DNA from: Spirochaetales bacterium
GTDB lineage: Bacteria > Spirochaetota > Spirochaetia > Sphaerochaetales > Sphaerochaetaceae
NCBI GenBank assembly: GCA_028722305.1
Contig: JAQYHB010000021.1
Coordinates: 1 to 64,000, forward strand
Length of the DNA: 64,000 nucleotides
Direction: 5' to 3'
Part shown: positions 33,726 to 42,318 of the stretch, piece after piece
Numbering within the stretch: the first letter of the stretch is position 1
Layout: each line of letters opens with the position of its first letter
Position numbers and translations under genes: made by a program
The notes under the pieces: generated by a model
Seen by the model: only the letters and a program-made list of their open reading frames with translations
The model's database searches: none
Told to the model about the DNA's origin: nothing

Positions 33726-34277
33726 ATGAGCGCATTGCTGATCCTTATTGCCGTAATCGTCTGTTTCGGTCTTTTTTACGCCAGTACCTACAACAAGCTG
33801 GTGCGCGCCAAGAACCAGATTGAAGAAGCGGGAGCCGCCATCGATACCGAGCTGAAGAAGCGCTACGACCTGGTTCCCAACCTGGTGGAGACGGTCAAGG
33901 GCTACGCGGCCCATGAGAAGGGGACGCTGGAAGCGGTCATCCAGGCCCGCAACAGCGCTGTCTCCGCCACCACGAGGGACGAGAAGGAGGAAGCCAGCAA
34001 GGGCTTCACCACCGCGCTGAGAAGCCTGTTCGCGCTGAGTGAAGCCTATCCAGACCTGAAGGCGAACACCTCGTTCATCGATTTGCAGCGGCAGTTGTCC
34101 TCGATCGAGGAGGACCTGAAACAGTCCCGCAAGTACTATAACGCCAACGTCAAGTTGATGAACAACCTTGTGCAGAGCTTCCCCACCAACATCGTTGCCG
34201 GCATGGCCCACTACGAAACCTACAAGTACCTTGCCATCGAGGAAGAGGCGAAGCAACGGGTCGAGGTGAAATTCTGA
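33726..34277 (+). CDS. lemA: LemA family protein
   Basis: A 183-residue protein with one N-terminal membrane segment (residues 2-20) and a helical cytosolic or periplasmic domain. The LemA pattern is clear: YNKLVRAKNQIEEAGAAIDTELKKRYDLVPNLVETVKGY, then RNSAVSATT, and the C-terminal SRKYYNANVKLMNNLVQSFPTNIVAG. AGGAGA precedes the ATG. The DUF2207 gene begins three bases after its stop. LemA/DUF2207 pairs are widespread in bacteria, but their biochemical role is unknown. Confidence 0.95.
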   Translation: MSALLILIAVIVCFGLFYASTYNKLVRAKNQIEEAGAAIDTELKKRYDLVPNLVETVKGYAAHEKGTLEAVIQARNSAVSATTRDEKEEASKGFTTALRSLFALSEAYPDLKANTSFIDLQRQLSSIEEDLKQSRKYYNANVKLMNNLVQSFPTNIVAGMAHYETYKYLAIEEEAKQRVEVKF

Positions 34278-34279
34278 CG

Positions 34280-36148
34280 ATGAAGCGGTTGTTCGCGCTC
34301 CTAGGCGCGCTGTTCCTGGCGGGGCAGCTCTTCGCCGCGGATTTCCTGATCGACTCCTTCCATTTGGATGTCCAGGTCGACCGCGCCAACAGCTACCAGA
34401 TCACCCAAGCCTTGGACATCGATTTCCTCCAGCCTCGCCATGGCTTCGTGCAGGATATCCCGCTCCGGTTCGGGCGCAAGCAGGCGCACATCACCGACAT
34501 CCGTTCCTCCGAGCCGCTTCAGGTCGATCTTTCCGACCCGGCGTGGGCCGAGCTGCGCGTCGGTGACGCCTCCACGCTGGTTTCCGGGGAGAAGAGGTAC
34601 CTTCTTTCCTATACATATACGGTGGGGAGCGATGGACATGACGACTACGACGAGGTCTATCTGAACCTGATTGGTACCGACTGGGACGCGCCGATTCTCC
34701 AAGGATCCTTCTCCTTGACCCTTCCCAAGGATCCGGGAGGCGAACCAAAGGCGTGGCTGACCTACGGCAGCTCAGGTTCCACCGCCCAGGCCCCGCTTTC
34801 CTATGACCCATCGAGCTACACGTTTACCGGCGCGGTCAAGAACCTCGGACAGGGCAGGGGCATGACGATCCGTATCGAGCTTCCCGAGGGATACTTCGAC
34901 GAGGTTGTCCCGGATTCCGATACCGGCTCGAAGGTGCTTCTCGCCGCTTTCGTACTCGCCGTTCTCCTTTGCGGGCTCGCTTTCCTGCTTTGGGACCGGT
35001 ACGGGAGGGACGATTTGACAGCTCCTGTCGTCGACTGGCATGCACCGGACGGGCTGAGCCCATTGGAAGTCGGCTATCTGTACGATGGCGTGGTTGACGG
35101 CAGGGACCTGACCGGCATGTTCTTTTACTGGGCGGACCAAGGGTGCTTGTCGATGAAAGAGCTGCACAAGGGCCTCTGGCAATTGACCAAGCTGAAGGAA
35201 CCAGAGGGAGAGCGTGCCTTCGAGCGCGAGTTCTTCGGCGCCTTGTTCAAGGAAGGGGACGGGAGCACGGTCACCACGCGGGATATCCAGACCGAGAGCT
35301 TCGCCATGGCATGCCAGAAGGTAAGGCAGGAGACGAAACGCTACTTCCGCGGGGAACGGGCCTTGAAGGACCAAGTCGCGGAAGGAAAAAAGCTTTCCAT
35401 CCAGCTCTTCCTGCTGGTCCCGATCTTTCTGGGCGCGGTCGGCGCTACCTGGGGATACCCCGATGCCTCGTTGGTTTTCCTGTTTGCCGTCGGACTGCTT
35501 GGCGAGCTGCTGGTCGCGAAAGTGGTCCATGGATACCTGCTCAAGGCGGACGAGGCGGGATTCGTCGGAAAGCTGGTGCGGCTGCTATGGGCTTTGGTCC
35601 TTGTCGGTCTCGGATCGGCAATCAACTTCGCCATCGCCACAGGCTACCAGTACCTATCGTCATGGCAAGGGATTCTGGTCGCCCTTTCCACGGTGGTGTT
35701 GCCATCGCTGATGAGCGCGATTGCCCAGGCGACGGAACGACGGAGTGCCTATGCGAGCCGGTTGCACTCCCGCGTCCTTGGGTTCCGTGACTTCATCGAC
35801 AAGGTGGAAATGGACAAGCTTCGCATGCTGGTAGCCCAGACACCTGAGCTCTTTTTCCATATCCTCGGATACGCGATGGCCATGGACCTTGACGACAAGT
35901 GGGCCCGCACCTTCGAGCGCTTGGGCGAGCGGATGCTCAGCCCAGGATGGCTTGAGACCTCCAGTCCTATCGGTAGCTATCTGGTTTTCGCCGCGATTGG
36001 CCGGCAGATGATGTCGCCGGTGCGGGCCGGCATGGTCTACCGCGAGCCTCCCCATAGCAGTGGCCCTTCGGCTCCCGTGCACTCGTTTGGAGGATATAGC
36101 GGACACGTCGGAGGCGGCTTCGGGGGTGGTGGAGGAAGGTCTTGGTAG
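34280..36148 (+). CDS. DUF2207 membrane protein (YciQ-like)
   Basis: A 622-residue protein with a signal peptide (cut near LFAADF), an extracytoplasmic beta-rich region of about 190 residues (FHLDVQVDRANSYQITQALDIDF...), a membrane segment at about 214-235, a cytosolic domain beginning DLTAPVVDWHAPDGLSP, then about three further membrane segments, another soluble domain, and a glycine-rich C-terminus (HVGGGFGGGGGRSW). This is the DUF2207 layout, usually 550-650 residues. The WHAPDGLSPLEVGYLYDG segment is the family hallmark. It is cotranscribed with lemA. The function is unknown; a role in the envelope is inferred. Confidence 0.92.
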   Translation: MKRLFALLGALFLAGQLFAADFLIDSFHLDVQVDRANSYQITQALDIDFLQPRHGFVQDIPLRFGRKQAHITDIRSSEPLQVDLSDPAWAELRVGDASTLVSGEKRYLLSYTYTVGSDGHDDYDEVYLNLIGTDWDAPILQGSFSLTLPKDPGGEPKAWLTYGSSGSTAQAPLSYDPSSYTFTGAVKNLGQGRGMTIRIELPEGYFDEVVPDSDTGSKVLLAAFVLAVLLCGLAFLLWDRYGRDDLTAPVVDWHAPDGLSPLEVGYLYDGVVDGRDLTGMFFYWADQGCLSMKELHKGLWQLTKLKEPEGERAFEREFFGALFKEGDGSTVTTRDIQTESFAMACQKVRQETKRYFRGERALKDQVAEGKKLSIQLFLLVPIFLGAVGATWGYPDASLVFLFAVGLLGELLVAKVVHGYLLKADEAGFVGKLVRLLWALVLVGLGSAINFAIATGYQYLSSWQGILVALSTVVLPSLMSAIAQATERRSAYASRLHSRVLGFRDFIDKVEMDKLRMLVAQTPELFFHILGYAMAMDLDDKWARTFERLGERMLSPGWLETSSPIGSYLVFAAIGRQMMSPVRAGMVYREPPHSSGPSAPVHSFGGYSGHVGGGFGGGGGRSW

Positions 36149-36149
36149 C

Positions 36150-36166
36150 TATGCCTTTTAGGCATA
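36150..36166 (+). terminator. Small hairpin after the lemA operon
   Basis: TATGCCT (36150-36156) and AGGCATA (36160-36166) form a perfect 7-bp stem with a TTT loop directly after the DUF2207 stop codon. The T-rich part (CTTTCTTTTCC) starts about ten bases later, so termination strength is uncertain. Confidence 0.45.
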
Positions 36167-36196
36167 AAGTCTGGGTCTTTCTTTTCCTTGAATTTT

Positions 36197-36222
36197 CCTT
36201 CATGGTTGTCTCACCGTGAAGG
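36197..36222 (+). promoter_or_regulatory. Hairpin covering the ribosome binding site of the flavin reductase gene
   Basis: CCTTCATGG (36197-36205) can pair with CCGTGAAGG (36214-36222), with one G-T pair and an 8-base loop. The right arm contains the GAAGGAG Shine-Dalgarno sequence of the gene starting at 36232. If formed, it would hide the ribosome site, a layout seen in translational control or RNA thermometers. Confidence 0.45.
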
Positions 36223-36231
36223 AGTACATGA

Positions 36232-36780
36232 ATGCGTACAATCTTGTTAATCGTCTCTTCCAGTGTAGGGCAGGGAAACACTGAGCGGCTTGCCGATGCG
36301 TTCGCAACCGGGGCTACTGAAGCGGGGCACACCCTGACCAAAGTCTTTATGGACGGCAAACGTCTTGAAGACTGCCGCGGATGCGGGTTCTGCCAGATGG
36401 ACGGGCACAAGTGCGTGATCCAGGACTCCATGCAGGACATCTACGAGCTTTTCGCCGAATGCGATACTTTGATGTTCGCTTCTCCGCTCTACTTCGGTTC
36501 CGTCAACGGGAAGATGAAGAATATCATCGACCGGCTGTACGCCATCTCGGAAAATGACAAGTATCCGCACAAAGACGCGGGGTTGCTGATGACCGCGGAT
36601 GCCGATGGGGAGGCTGTCTTCGACCAGGCCCGTTCCTATTTCGATTACCTGGTCAAGTCCCTGGGATGGACCAACCTCGGATTCTATGGGGCGGGGGGAT
36701 GCCACGGGGGCGCGGGAACGCGCTCGATCAGCGAGGAGCATTTGATGGAAGCCTATCGCCGCGGACGGATGATGGAATAA
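36232..36780 (+). CDS. NADPH-dependent FMN reductase / flavodoxin-fold oxidoreductase
   Basis: A 182-residue flavodoxin-fold protein. The FMN phosphate loop is SSSVGQGNTERLA near the N-terminus, the iron-sulfur-flavoprotein-like cysteine cluster is CRGCGFCQMDGHKCVIQD (four cysteines at about residues 49-62), and the flavin ring segment is ASPLYFGSVNGKMKNIIDRLY. Such proteins are NAD(P)H:quinone or FMN reductases, or iron-sulfur flavoproteins. The C-x2-C-x2-C-x7-C-type spacing leaves open that it binds a [4Fe-4S] cluster. It stands alone, behind a hairpin that covers its ribosome site. Confidence 0.85.
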   Translation: MRTILLIVSSSVGQGNTERLADAFATGATEAGHTLTKVFMDGKRLEDCRGCGFCQMDGHKCVIQDSMQDIYELFAECDTLMFASPLYFGSVNGKMKNIIDRLYAISENDKYPHKDAGLLMTADADGEAVFDQARSYFDYLVKSLGWTNLGFYGAGGCHGGAGTRSISEEHLMEAYRRGRMME

Positions 36781-36786
36781 ACAGAC

Positions 36787-36815
36787 AAAAAAGGGGGCCG
36801 CCTTTCGGCAGTCCC
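36787..36815 (-). terminator. Terminator of the RRM protein gene
   Basis: On the minus strand an imperfect GC-rich hairpin (GGGACTGCC-GAAA-GGCGGCCCC) is followed by TTTTTTGT (complement of 36785-36792). It lies about 40 bases after the RRM gene stop codon, convergent with the flavin reductase gene. Confidence 0.8.
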
Positions 36816-36854
36816 TTCCGTCACTGAATCATTTGAAATCTGAAAATATATTGG

Positions 36855-37127
36855 TTAGTTGAATCTGCGAGCCGGGCGCGGCTTGTTGATGGCTTCGTTC
36901 ACGCGAAGGTTGCGGCCACCAAACTCCTTGCCGTCAAGCTGGGAAATCGCGGCGTCAGCGGCGGCATCCTCAGCCATCTCCACGAAACCAAACCCTTTGG
37001 GCCTGTGGGTTTCGTGATCGACAATGATGGTAGCGCTGTTCACGGTACCGAACTGTGCGAACAGTCCACGCAACTCCTCTTCGGTAGTCGCGTAGGACAT
37101 GTTGCCTACATAAATCTTCTTTGCCAT
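36855..37127 (-). CDS. Single-RRM RNA-binding protein
   Basis: A 90-residue protein consisting of one RNA-recognition motif with RNP2 IYVGNMSY (residues 5-12) and RNP1 KGFGFVEM (about residues 44-51), plus a short basic tail (NKPRPARRFN). Glycine-rich-tail and short-tail RRM proteins like this are common in cyanobacteria and spirochaetes and are often cold-induced. AAAGGA is the ribosome site, preceded by a stable hairpin at 37142-37160. It probably acts as an RNA chaperone. Confidence 0.95.
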   Translation of the reverse strand: MAKKIYVGNMSYATTEEELRGLFAQFGTVNSATIIVDHETHRPKGFGFVEMAEDAAADAAISQLDGKEFGGRNLRVNEAINKPRPARRFN

Positions 37128-37141
37128 AAAAAAGCATCCTT

Positions 37142-37160
37142 TGCTGGCAACTGACCAGCA
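37142..37160 (-). promoter_or_regulatory. Hairpin in the 5' leader of the RRM gene
   Basis: TGCTGG (37142-37147) and CCAGCA (37155-37160) form a 6-bp stem with a 7-base loop, ending immediately before the AAAGGA ribosome site on the minus strand. In a cold-inducible RRM gene such a leader structure could influence mRNA stability or translation. Confidence 0.35.
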
Positions 37161-37413
37161 TCTTACAATATCGCTTCTCTATTGGCGCAGTTACCTTTGT
37201 AACCTGATTCCGAAGATCGACCCAGTGACAGGCTCGGCAAATTCAAGATAACAGAATCGCTGCAACACAAAACAAGAAAGCAATTTGAAAGTAGCACTGC
37301 TAAACCTTGTTGTCAATGGGAAATGCGGCGAATTCCTCCGGCTTTCTCCACACCTTTGCGCCGTCTCTAGCCAGAGGAAAGAAAAACCGGTATCCTGCGA
37401 GAGAGGTGTTTGC

Positions 37414-38439
37414 ATGCAGTATTGGGCGAGCGACTATCAGGAAGGATGCGCCCCGGAGATTCTCCGGAGACTGGAAAAAACCAATTTTGAACAACATCCG
37501 GGCTATGGCACGGATGCGGTTTGTGAACAGGCGAAGGCAAAAATCAGGAAGGCCTGCGGCCGCGAGGACGTGGATGTCTGGTTCCTTGTCGGCGGCACCC
37601 AGACCAACGCGACGGTCATCAGCGCGGCTCTGCCCCCTTGGCAGGGAGTCCTCTGCGCCACGAGCGGGCATATCAACTGCCACGAGGCGGGAGCCCCCGA
37701 GTACTGCGGGGTCAAGGTGCTTGTCGTGCCTGGCCATGATGGCGGCAAGATCAGTGCGGCGCAGGTGGAGGAAGCGATCCGGATCCACGACGACGATGAG
37801 TCTGCCGACCACATCATCGGACCCGGGATGGTCTACATCAGCCACCCGACCGAGTACGGCACGCTCTACTCTCTGGACGAGCTGAAGGCTTTGCACGAGG
37901 TCTGCCGGAACCATCGGATTCCTCTGTTCCTTGACGGAGCCCGCCTTGGGTACGCGCTGGCGGTGAAGGGCAGCCCCTCGTTGCAGGAGATTGCCGGCAA
38001 CACCGATGTCTTTTACATCGGCGGGACGAAGGTCGGCGCGCTGTTCGGCGAGGCGGTTGTCGCCCGCAAGGGTCTGTTGCCCCATTTCTTCACCCAGATC
38101 AAGCAACATGGCGCGCTGCTCGCCAAGGGCTGGCTGCTCGGCATCCAGTTCGACGAGCTTTTCTCCAATGACTTGTATCTGCGCCTTGGCAGGAACGCCA
38201 TCGAGATGAGCGACTTGTTGAAACAACGGTTCCAGGAGAAGGGCTATGCCATGCACCCTGCCACCCCGACCAACCAGACCTTCGTGGTGCTGGAGAACGG
38301 GAAGATGGAGGAGTTGCGCAAGGAAGGCGTGGTCTTCAGCAAATGGGAGAAGCTGGACGAGACCCATACGGTCTGCCGCTTCGCCACCAGCTGGTCGACG
38401 ACGAAGGAACAGGTGGAGGCCTTGGTAAACCTTTTATGA
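37414..38439 (+). CDS. PLP-dependent beta-eliminating lyase / low-specificity threonine aldolase
   Basis: A 341-residue fold-type I PLP enzyme starting MQYWASDYQEGCAPEIL, with GAGAGG upstream; the longer frame from 37285 lies in the AT-rich region. The conserved N-terminal NFEQHPGYGTDAV, the cofactor-histidine region GHINCHEAGAPE, LFLDGARLGYAL (aspartate and arginine), and the PLP lysine in YIGGTKVGALFGEA are all visible. It should cleave L-threonine or allo-threonine, or a related 3-hydroxyamino acid, to glycine and an aldehyde. Its stop overlaps the start of the next gene (ATGA), an unexpected partnership with prenol-kinase-like proteins. Confidence 0.9.
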   Translation: MQYWASDYQEGCAPEILRRLEKTNFEQHPGYGTDAVCEQAKAKIRKACGREDVDVWFLVGGTQTNATVISAALPPWQGVLCATSGHINCHEAGAPEYCGVKVLVVPGHDGGKISAAQVEEAIRIHDDDESADHIIGPGMVYISHPTEYGTLYSLDELKALHEVCRNHRIPLFLDGARLGYALAVKGSPSLQEIAGNTDVFYIGGTKVGALFGEAVVARKGLLPHFFTQIKQHGALLAKGWLLGIQFDELFSNDLYLRLGRNAIEMSDLLKQRFQEKGYAMHPATPTNQTFVVLENGKMEELRKEGVVFSKWEKLDETHTVCRFATSWSTTKEQVEALVNLL

Positions 38440-39053
38440 AAGGAATTCTGTACAGTTATCTGCTGATTCTGGTGGTGCTGGCAATCGGCCTGGGGGCCCG
38501 GAAACTGCACGCCTCTCCGATGGTCAGCCGGAAAATCATCCACATGGGAGTGGGCAATTGGTGGTTCGTGGAGATGGCGATGCTTCCCACCCTGCAACTC
38601 GCCTTGGTTCCCCCGATTACCTTTATCTTCCTGAATACCTTGGCGGTGGTCCTGCACAAAGGCGAGAGCGAGGAGAAGCGAAACTATGGCCTGATCTATT
38701 ATCCGGTCGCGCTGGTCGTCCTGGTCCTGCTCCAGTTCAAGGCAGGCGTTTCCAGCCGGGCATGCCTGTGGGGCGTGCTGGTCATGGCCTACGGCGACAG
38801 CTTTGCTGCGATTTTCGGCTCCTGGTATAAGGACTCCAGGCATTTGCCCGGTTACATGCGCGACAAGACGCTGGTGGGAAGCCTGGTGATGCTGGTGGTA
38901 AGCGTTGCGGTGGGCTTGGGTGTCACCCATAGCTTCCCGATGGCCCTTTTGGTCGGCTTGGTCGCCACGGTCGCCGAGGCCGCCACTCCGTTCGGCCTGG
39001 ACAATCTGTCCGTGCCCATCCTGGCGACACTGGTCGCCGGGCAATTGGTATGA
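38436..39053 (+). CDS. Phytol/dolichol-kinase-like membrane protein (VTE5/SEC59 type)
   Basis: A 205-residue integral membrane protein with about six or seven hydrophobic segments. The motifs RKIIHMGVGNWWF near the N-terminus, YYPVALVVLVLL, VMAYGDSFAAIFGSWY (the CTP-binding-type G-D-S/A motif) and RDKTLVGSLVML match the phytol kinase/dolichol kinase group (CTP-dependent). The start is in the stop codon of the aldolase-like gene and the end overlaps the DUF92 gene by four bases. VTE5 phosphorylates phytol to phytyl phosphate in plants; here a bacterial isoprenoid alcohol is the likely substrate (inference). Confidence 0.85.
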   Translation: MKGILYSYLLILVVLAIGLGARKLHASPMVSRKIIHMGVGNWWFVEMAMLPTLQLALVPPITFIFLNTLAVVLHKGESEEKRNYGLIYYPVALVVLVLLQFKAGVSSRACLWGVLVMAYGDSFAAIFGSWYKDSRHLPGYMRDKTLVGSLVMLVVSVAVGLGVTHSFPMALLVGLVATVAEAATPFGLDNLSVPILATLVAGQLV

Positions 39054-39925
39054 GCCGATTCGCAAACCTGGTCCCGCCCTGCGGTTCCTTCGCTTCCTGG
39101 CTTGACGGGCGCTTTTTCCCGTTGCCGTTTTCCTTTTGGATCTTGACCGCCCTCATGCTGGCCATCTGCCTGCTTTCCTACAAGAGCCATCAGTTGACCA
39201 GAAGCGGCATTGTCTTGGAGTTCCTGGTCGGCATGGGGATTACCTGGCCCCTCGGTTTCGGAGGGCTTTCTGTCATCCTCTATTTCTTCATCATGGCTGC
39301 GGTGACAGGACGTTACTCGAAGCGCATGCGCTCGGGGATCGCCGGTATGGAAAAGAAGGGAAGTTGCCGTGACGGGGCGCAGGTCTTCGCCAACGGGGGG
39401 CTCGCCTTGGTCTTCTCCCTTTGCTACGCCTGGCAGCAGAATCCCGCTTTCCTTGTGATGTTCGGCGCCTCGATCGCCGAGGCCTCTGCGGACACCACTG
39501 CCGGCGATATCGGCGTGCTCTCGGCCCAGACTCCCGTCTCGATCCTGACGGGGAAACCGATGCCCAAGGGGCAGAGTGGGGCGGTCACGTTGCAGGGGCT
39601 CCTCGCCTCGCTTTTCGCCTCGTTCCTTGTTGCTCTGGTCTGGCAGTCCTGTTTCCTGTTTCCAAGTGCCGACGAGCTGCGACAGCTTGCCATCGTCACC
39701 GCTTGCGGTTTCGTGGGCGCCGCGTTCGACTCCTTTCTCGGGGCTTCATGCCAGGTAATCTACTTCGACCCGGAAAAGGGAGCCTTGACCGAGCACGATC
39801 GGGACAGCCAGGGGCGTCCCCTGGAGCGTGTGCGGGGCATCCCGTGGATGGACAACGACATGGTCAATTTCCTTTCCGGGCTTTTCGCCTCGTTGCTGGC
39901 CGGATTGGTTTTTTCGCTTTTATAG
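39050..39925 (+). CDS. DUF92 membrane protein (VTE6-like phytyl-phosphate kinase family)
   Basis: A 291-residue membrane protein of the DUF92/VTE6 family, with hydrophobic segments at about FWILTALMLAICLL, VLEFLVGMGITWPLG, LVFSLCYAWQ and the C-terminus. The family stretch ASIAEASADTTAGDIGVLSA, GQSGAVTLQGLLAS and the C-terminal WMDNDMVNFLSGLFASLL is clear. In plants VTE6 turns phytyl phosphate into phytyl diphosphate. Paired with a VTE5-like gene by a 4-base overlap, it could convert a prenyl phosphate to a diphosphate, a two-step salvage route (inference). Confidence 0.88.
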   Translation: MSRFANLVPPCGSFASWLDGRFFPLPFSFWILTALMLAICLLSYKSHQLTRSGIVLEFLVGMGITWPLGFGGLSVILYFFIMAAVTGRYSKRMRSGIAGMEKKGSCRDGAQVFANGGLALVFSLCYAWQQNPAFLVMFGASIAEASADTTAGDIGVLSAQTPVSILTGKPMPKGQSGAVTLQGLLASLFASFLVALVWQSCFLFPSADELRQLAIVTACGFVGAAFDSFLGASCQVIYFDPEKGALTEHDRDSQGRPLERVRGIPWMDNDMVNFLSGLFASLLAGLVFSLL

Positions 39926-40003
39926 CGCTTTCCCTTGCCGATGCAAAAAAATTTGAGTATGTTACTGAACGGTTGAGATTTTTGACCCTAAAATTTCGTT
40001 TGA

Positions 40004-41662
<1,659 letters not shown>

Positions 41663-41692
41663 TCTGAGTCCTCCTCAGATGTATTCCCGGGG

Positions 41693-41720
41693 CCGGCTCC
41701 AGAAATGGGGCCGGTCTTTT
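41693..41720 (+). terminator. Terminator of groEL
   Basis: CCGGCTCC (41693-41700) pairs with GGGGCCGG (41707-41714, one T-G pair) across a 6-base loop, followed by TCTTTTCG, 30 bases after the groEL stop codon. Confidence 0.8.
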
Positions 41721-41768
41721 CGTTTTTCGGGAACTTACCGTTGGGAACCTTGTCAAAAGCATGCAAAC

Positions 41769-41798
41769 TTGACTGGAGTACTTTACTCGTGGTACTTT
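41769..41798 (+). promoter_or_regulatory. Candidate promoter of yajC-secD-secF
   Basis: TTGACT (41769-41774) and TACTTT (41793-41798) with an 18-base spacer, about 70 bases ahead of yajC. The region between groEL and yajC holds no gene. Confidence 0.35.
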
Positions 41799-41869
41799 GT
41801 TCGTTACTTGGAAAATAGGGCGTAGTGGGCAAATTGTGTCCGTTTCGTCCATCTGAGAAAGAGGAAAAA

Positions 41870-42286
41870 ATGCTGAACTTTATGATGAGTGCCGACGCGG
41901 CTGGTTCTTCCACTGGAAGCATGGCCACCACGATGATCACATTCGTGCTGATCATTCTGATTTTCTACTTCCTGATGATTCGTCCCCAGAGAAAGCGTGA
42001 CAAAGAGACTCAGGCGATGCTGAGCGCCATGAAGAAGGGCGACAAGGTCGTCTCCATCGGGGGAATCCATGGAACCGTCGTCGCGGTCAAGGAATCCAGC
42101 GTCATCGTCAAGGTCGACGACAACACCCGCATCGAGTTCTCCAAGAATGCGATCAGCCAGGTCCTGAATAAGAAAGAGGTCGCTTCCAACCCGAAGGCCG
42201 AGAAGAAAGCCGGTCAGAAGGCTGAGGAGAAGAGCGAGCCGAAGACCGAAGAGTCCGCCGCTGAAGAGCCCAAGAAAGAAAACTAA
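41870..42286 (+). CDS. yajC: Preprotein translocase subunit YajC
   Basis: A 138-residue protein with one membrane segment (ITFVLIILIFYFLMI, about residues 23-37), the YajC hallmark RPQRKRDKE, and the cytosolic domain MKKGDKVVSIGGIHGTVVAVK...IEFSKNAISQVL. A lysine- and glutamate-rich tail of about 35 residues follows. The start is MLNFMMSADA, with GAGG five bases upstream. It is the first gene of the yajC-secD-secF unit and assists the SecDF complex in protein export. Confidence 0.96.
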   Translation: MLNFMMSADAAGSSTGSMATTMITFVLIILIFYFLMIRPQRKRDKETQAMLSAMKKGDKVVSIGGIHGTVVAVKESSVIVKVDDNTRIEFSKNAISQVLNKKEVASNPKAEKKAGQKAEEKSEPKTEESAAEEPKKEN

Positions 42287-42318
42287 CTCGTCTGTTTTAC
42301 AGACAATCGGAGAGTATC

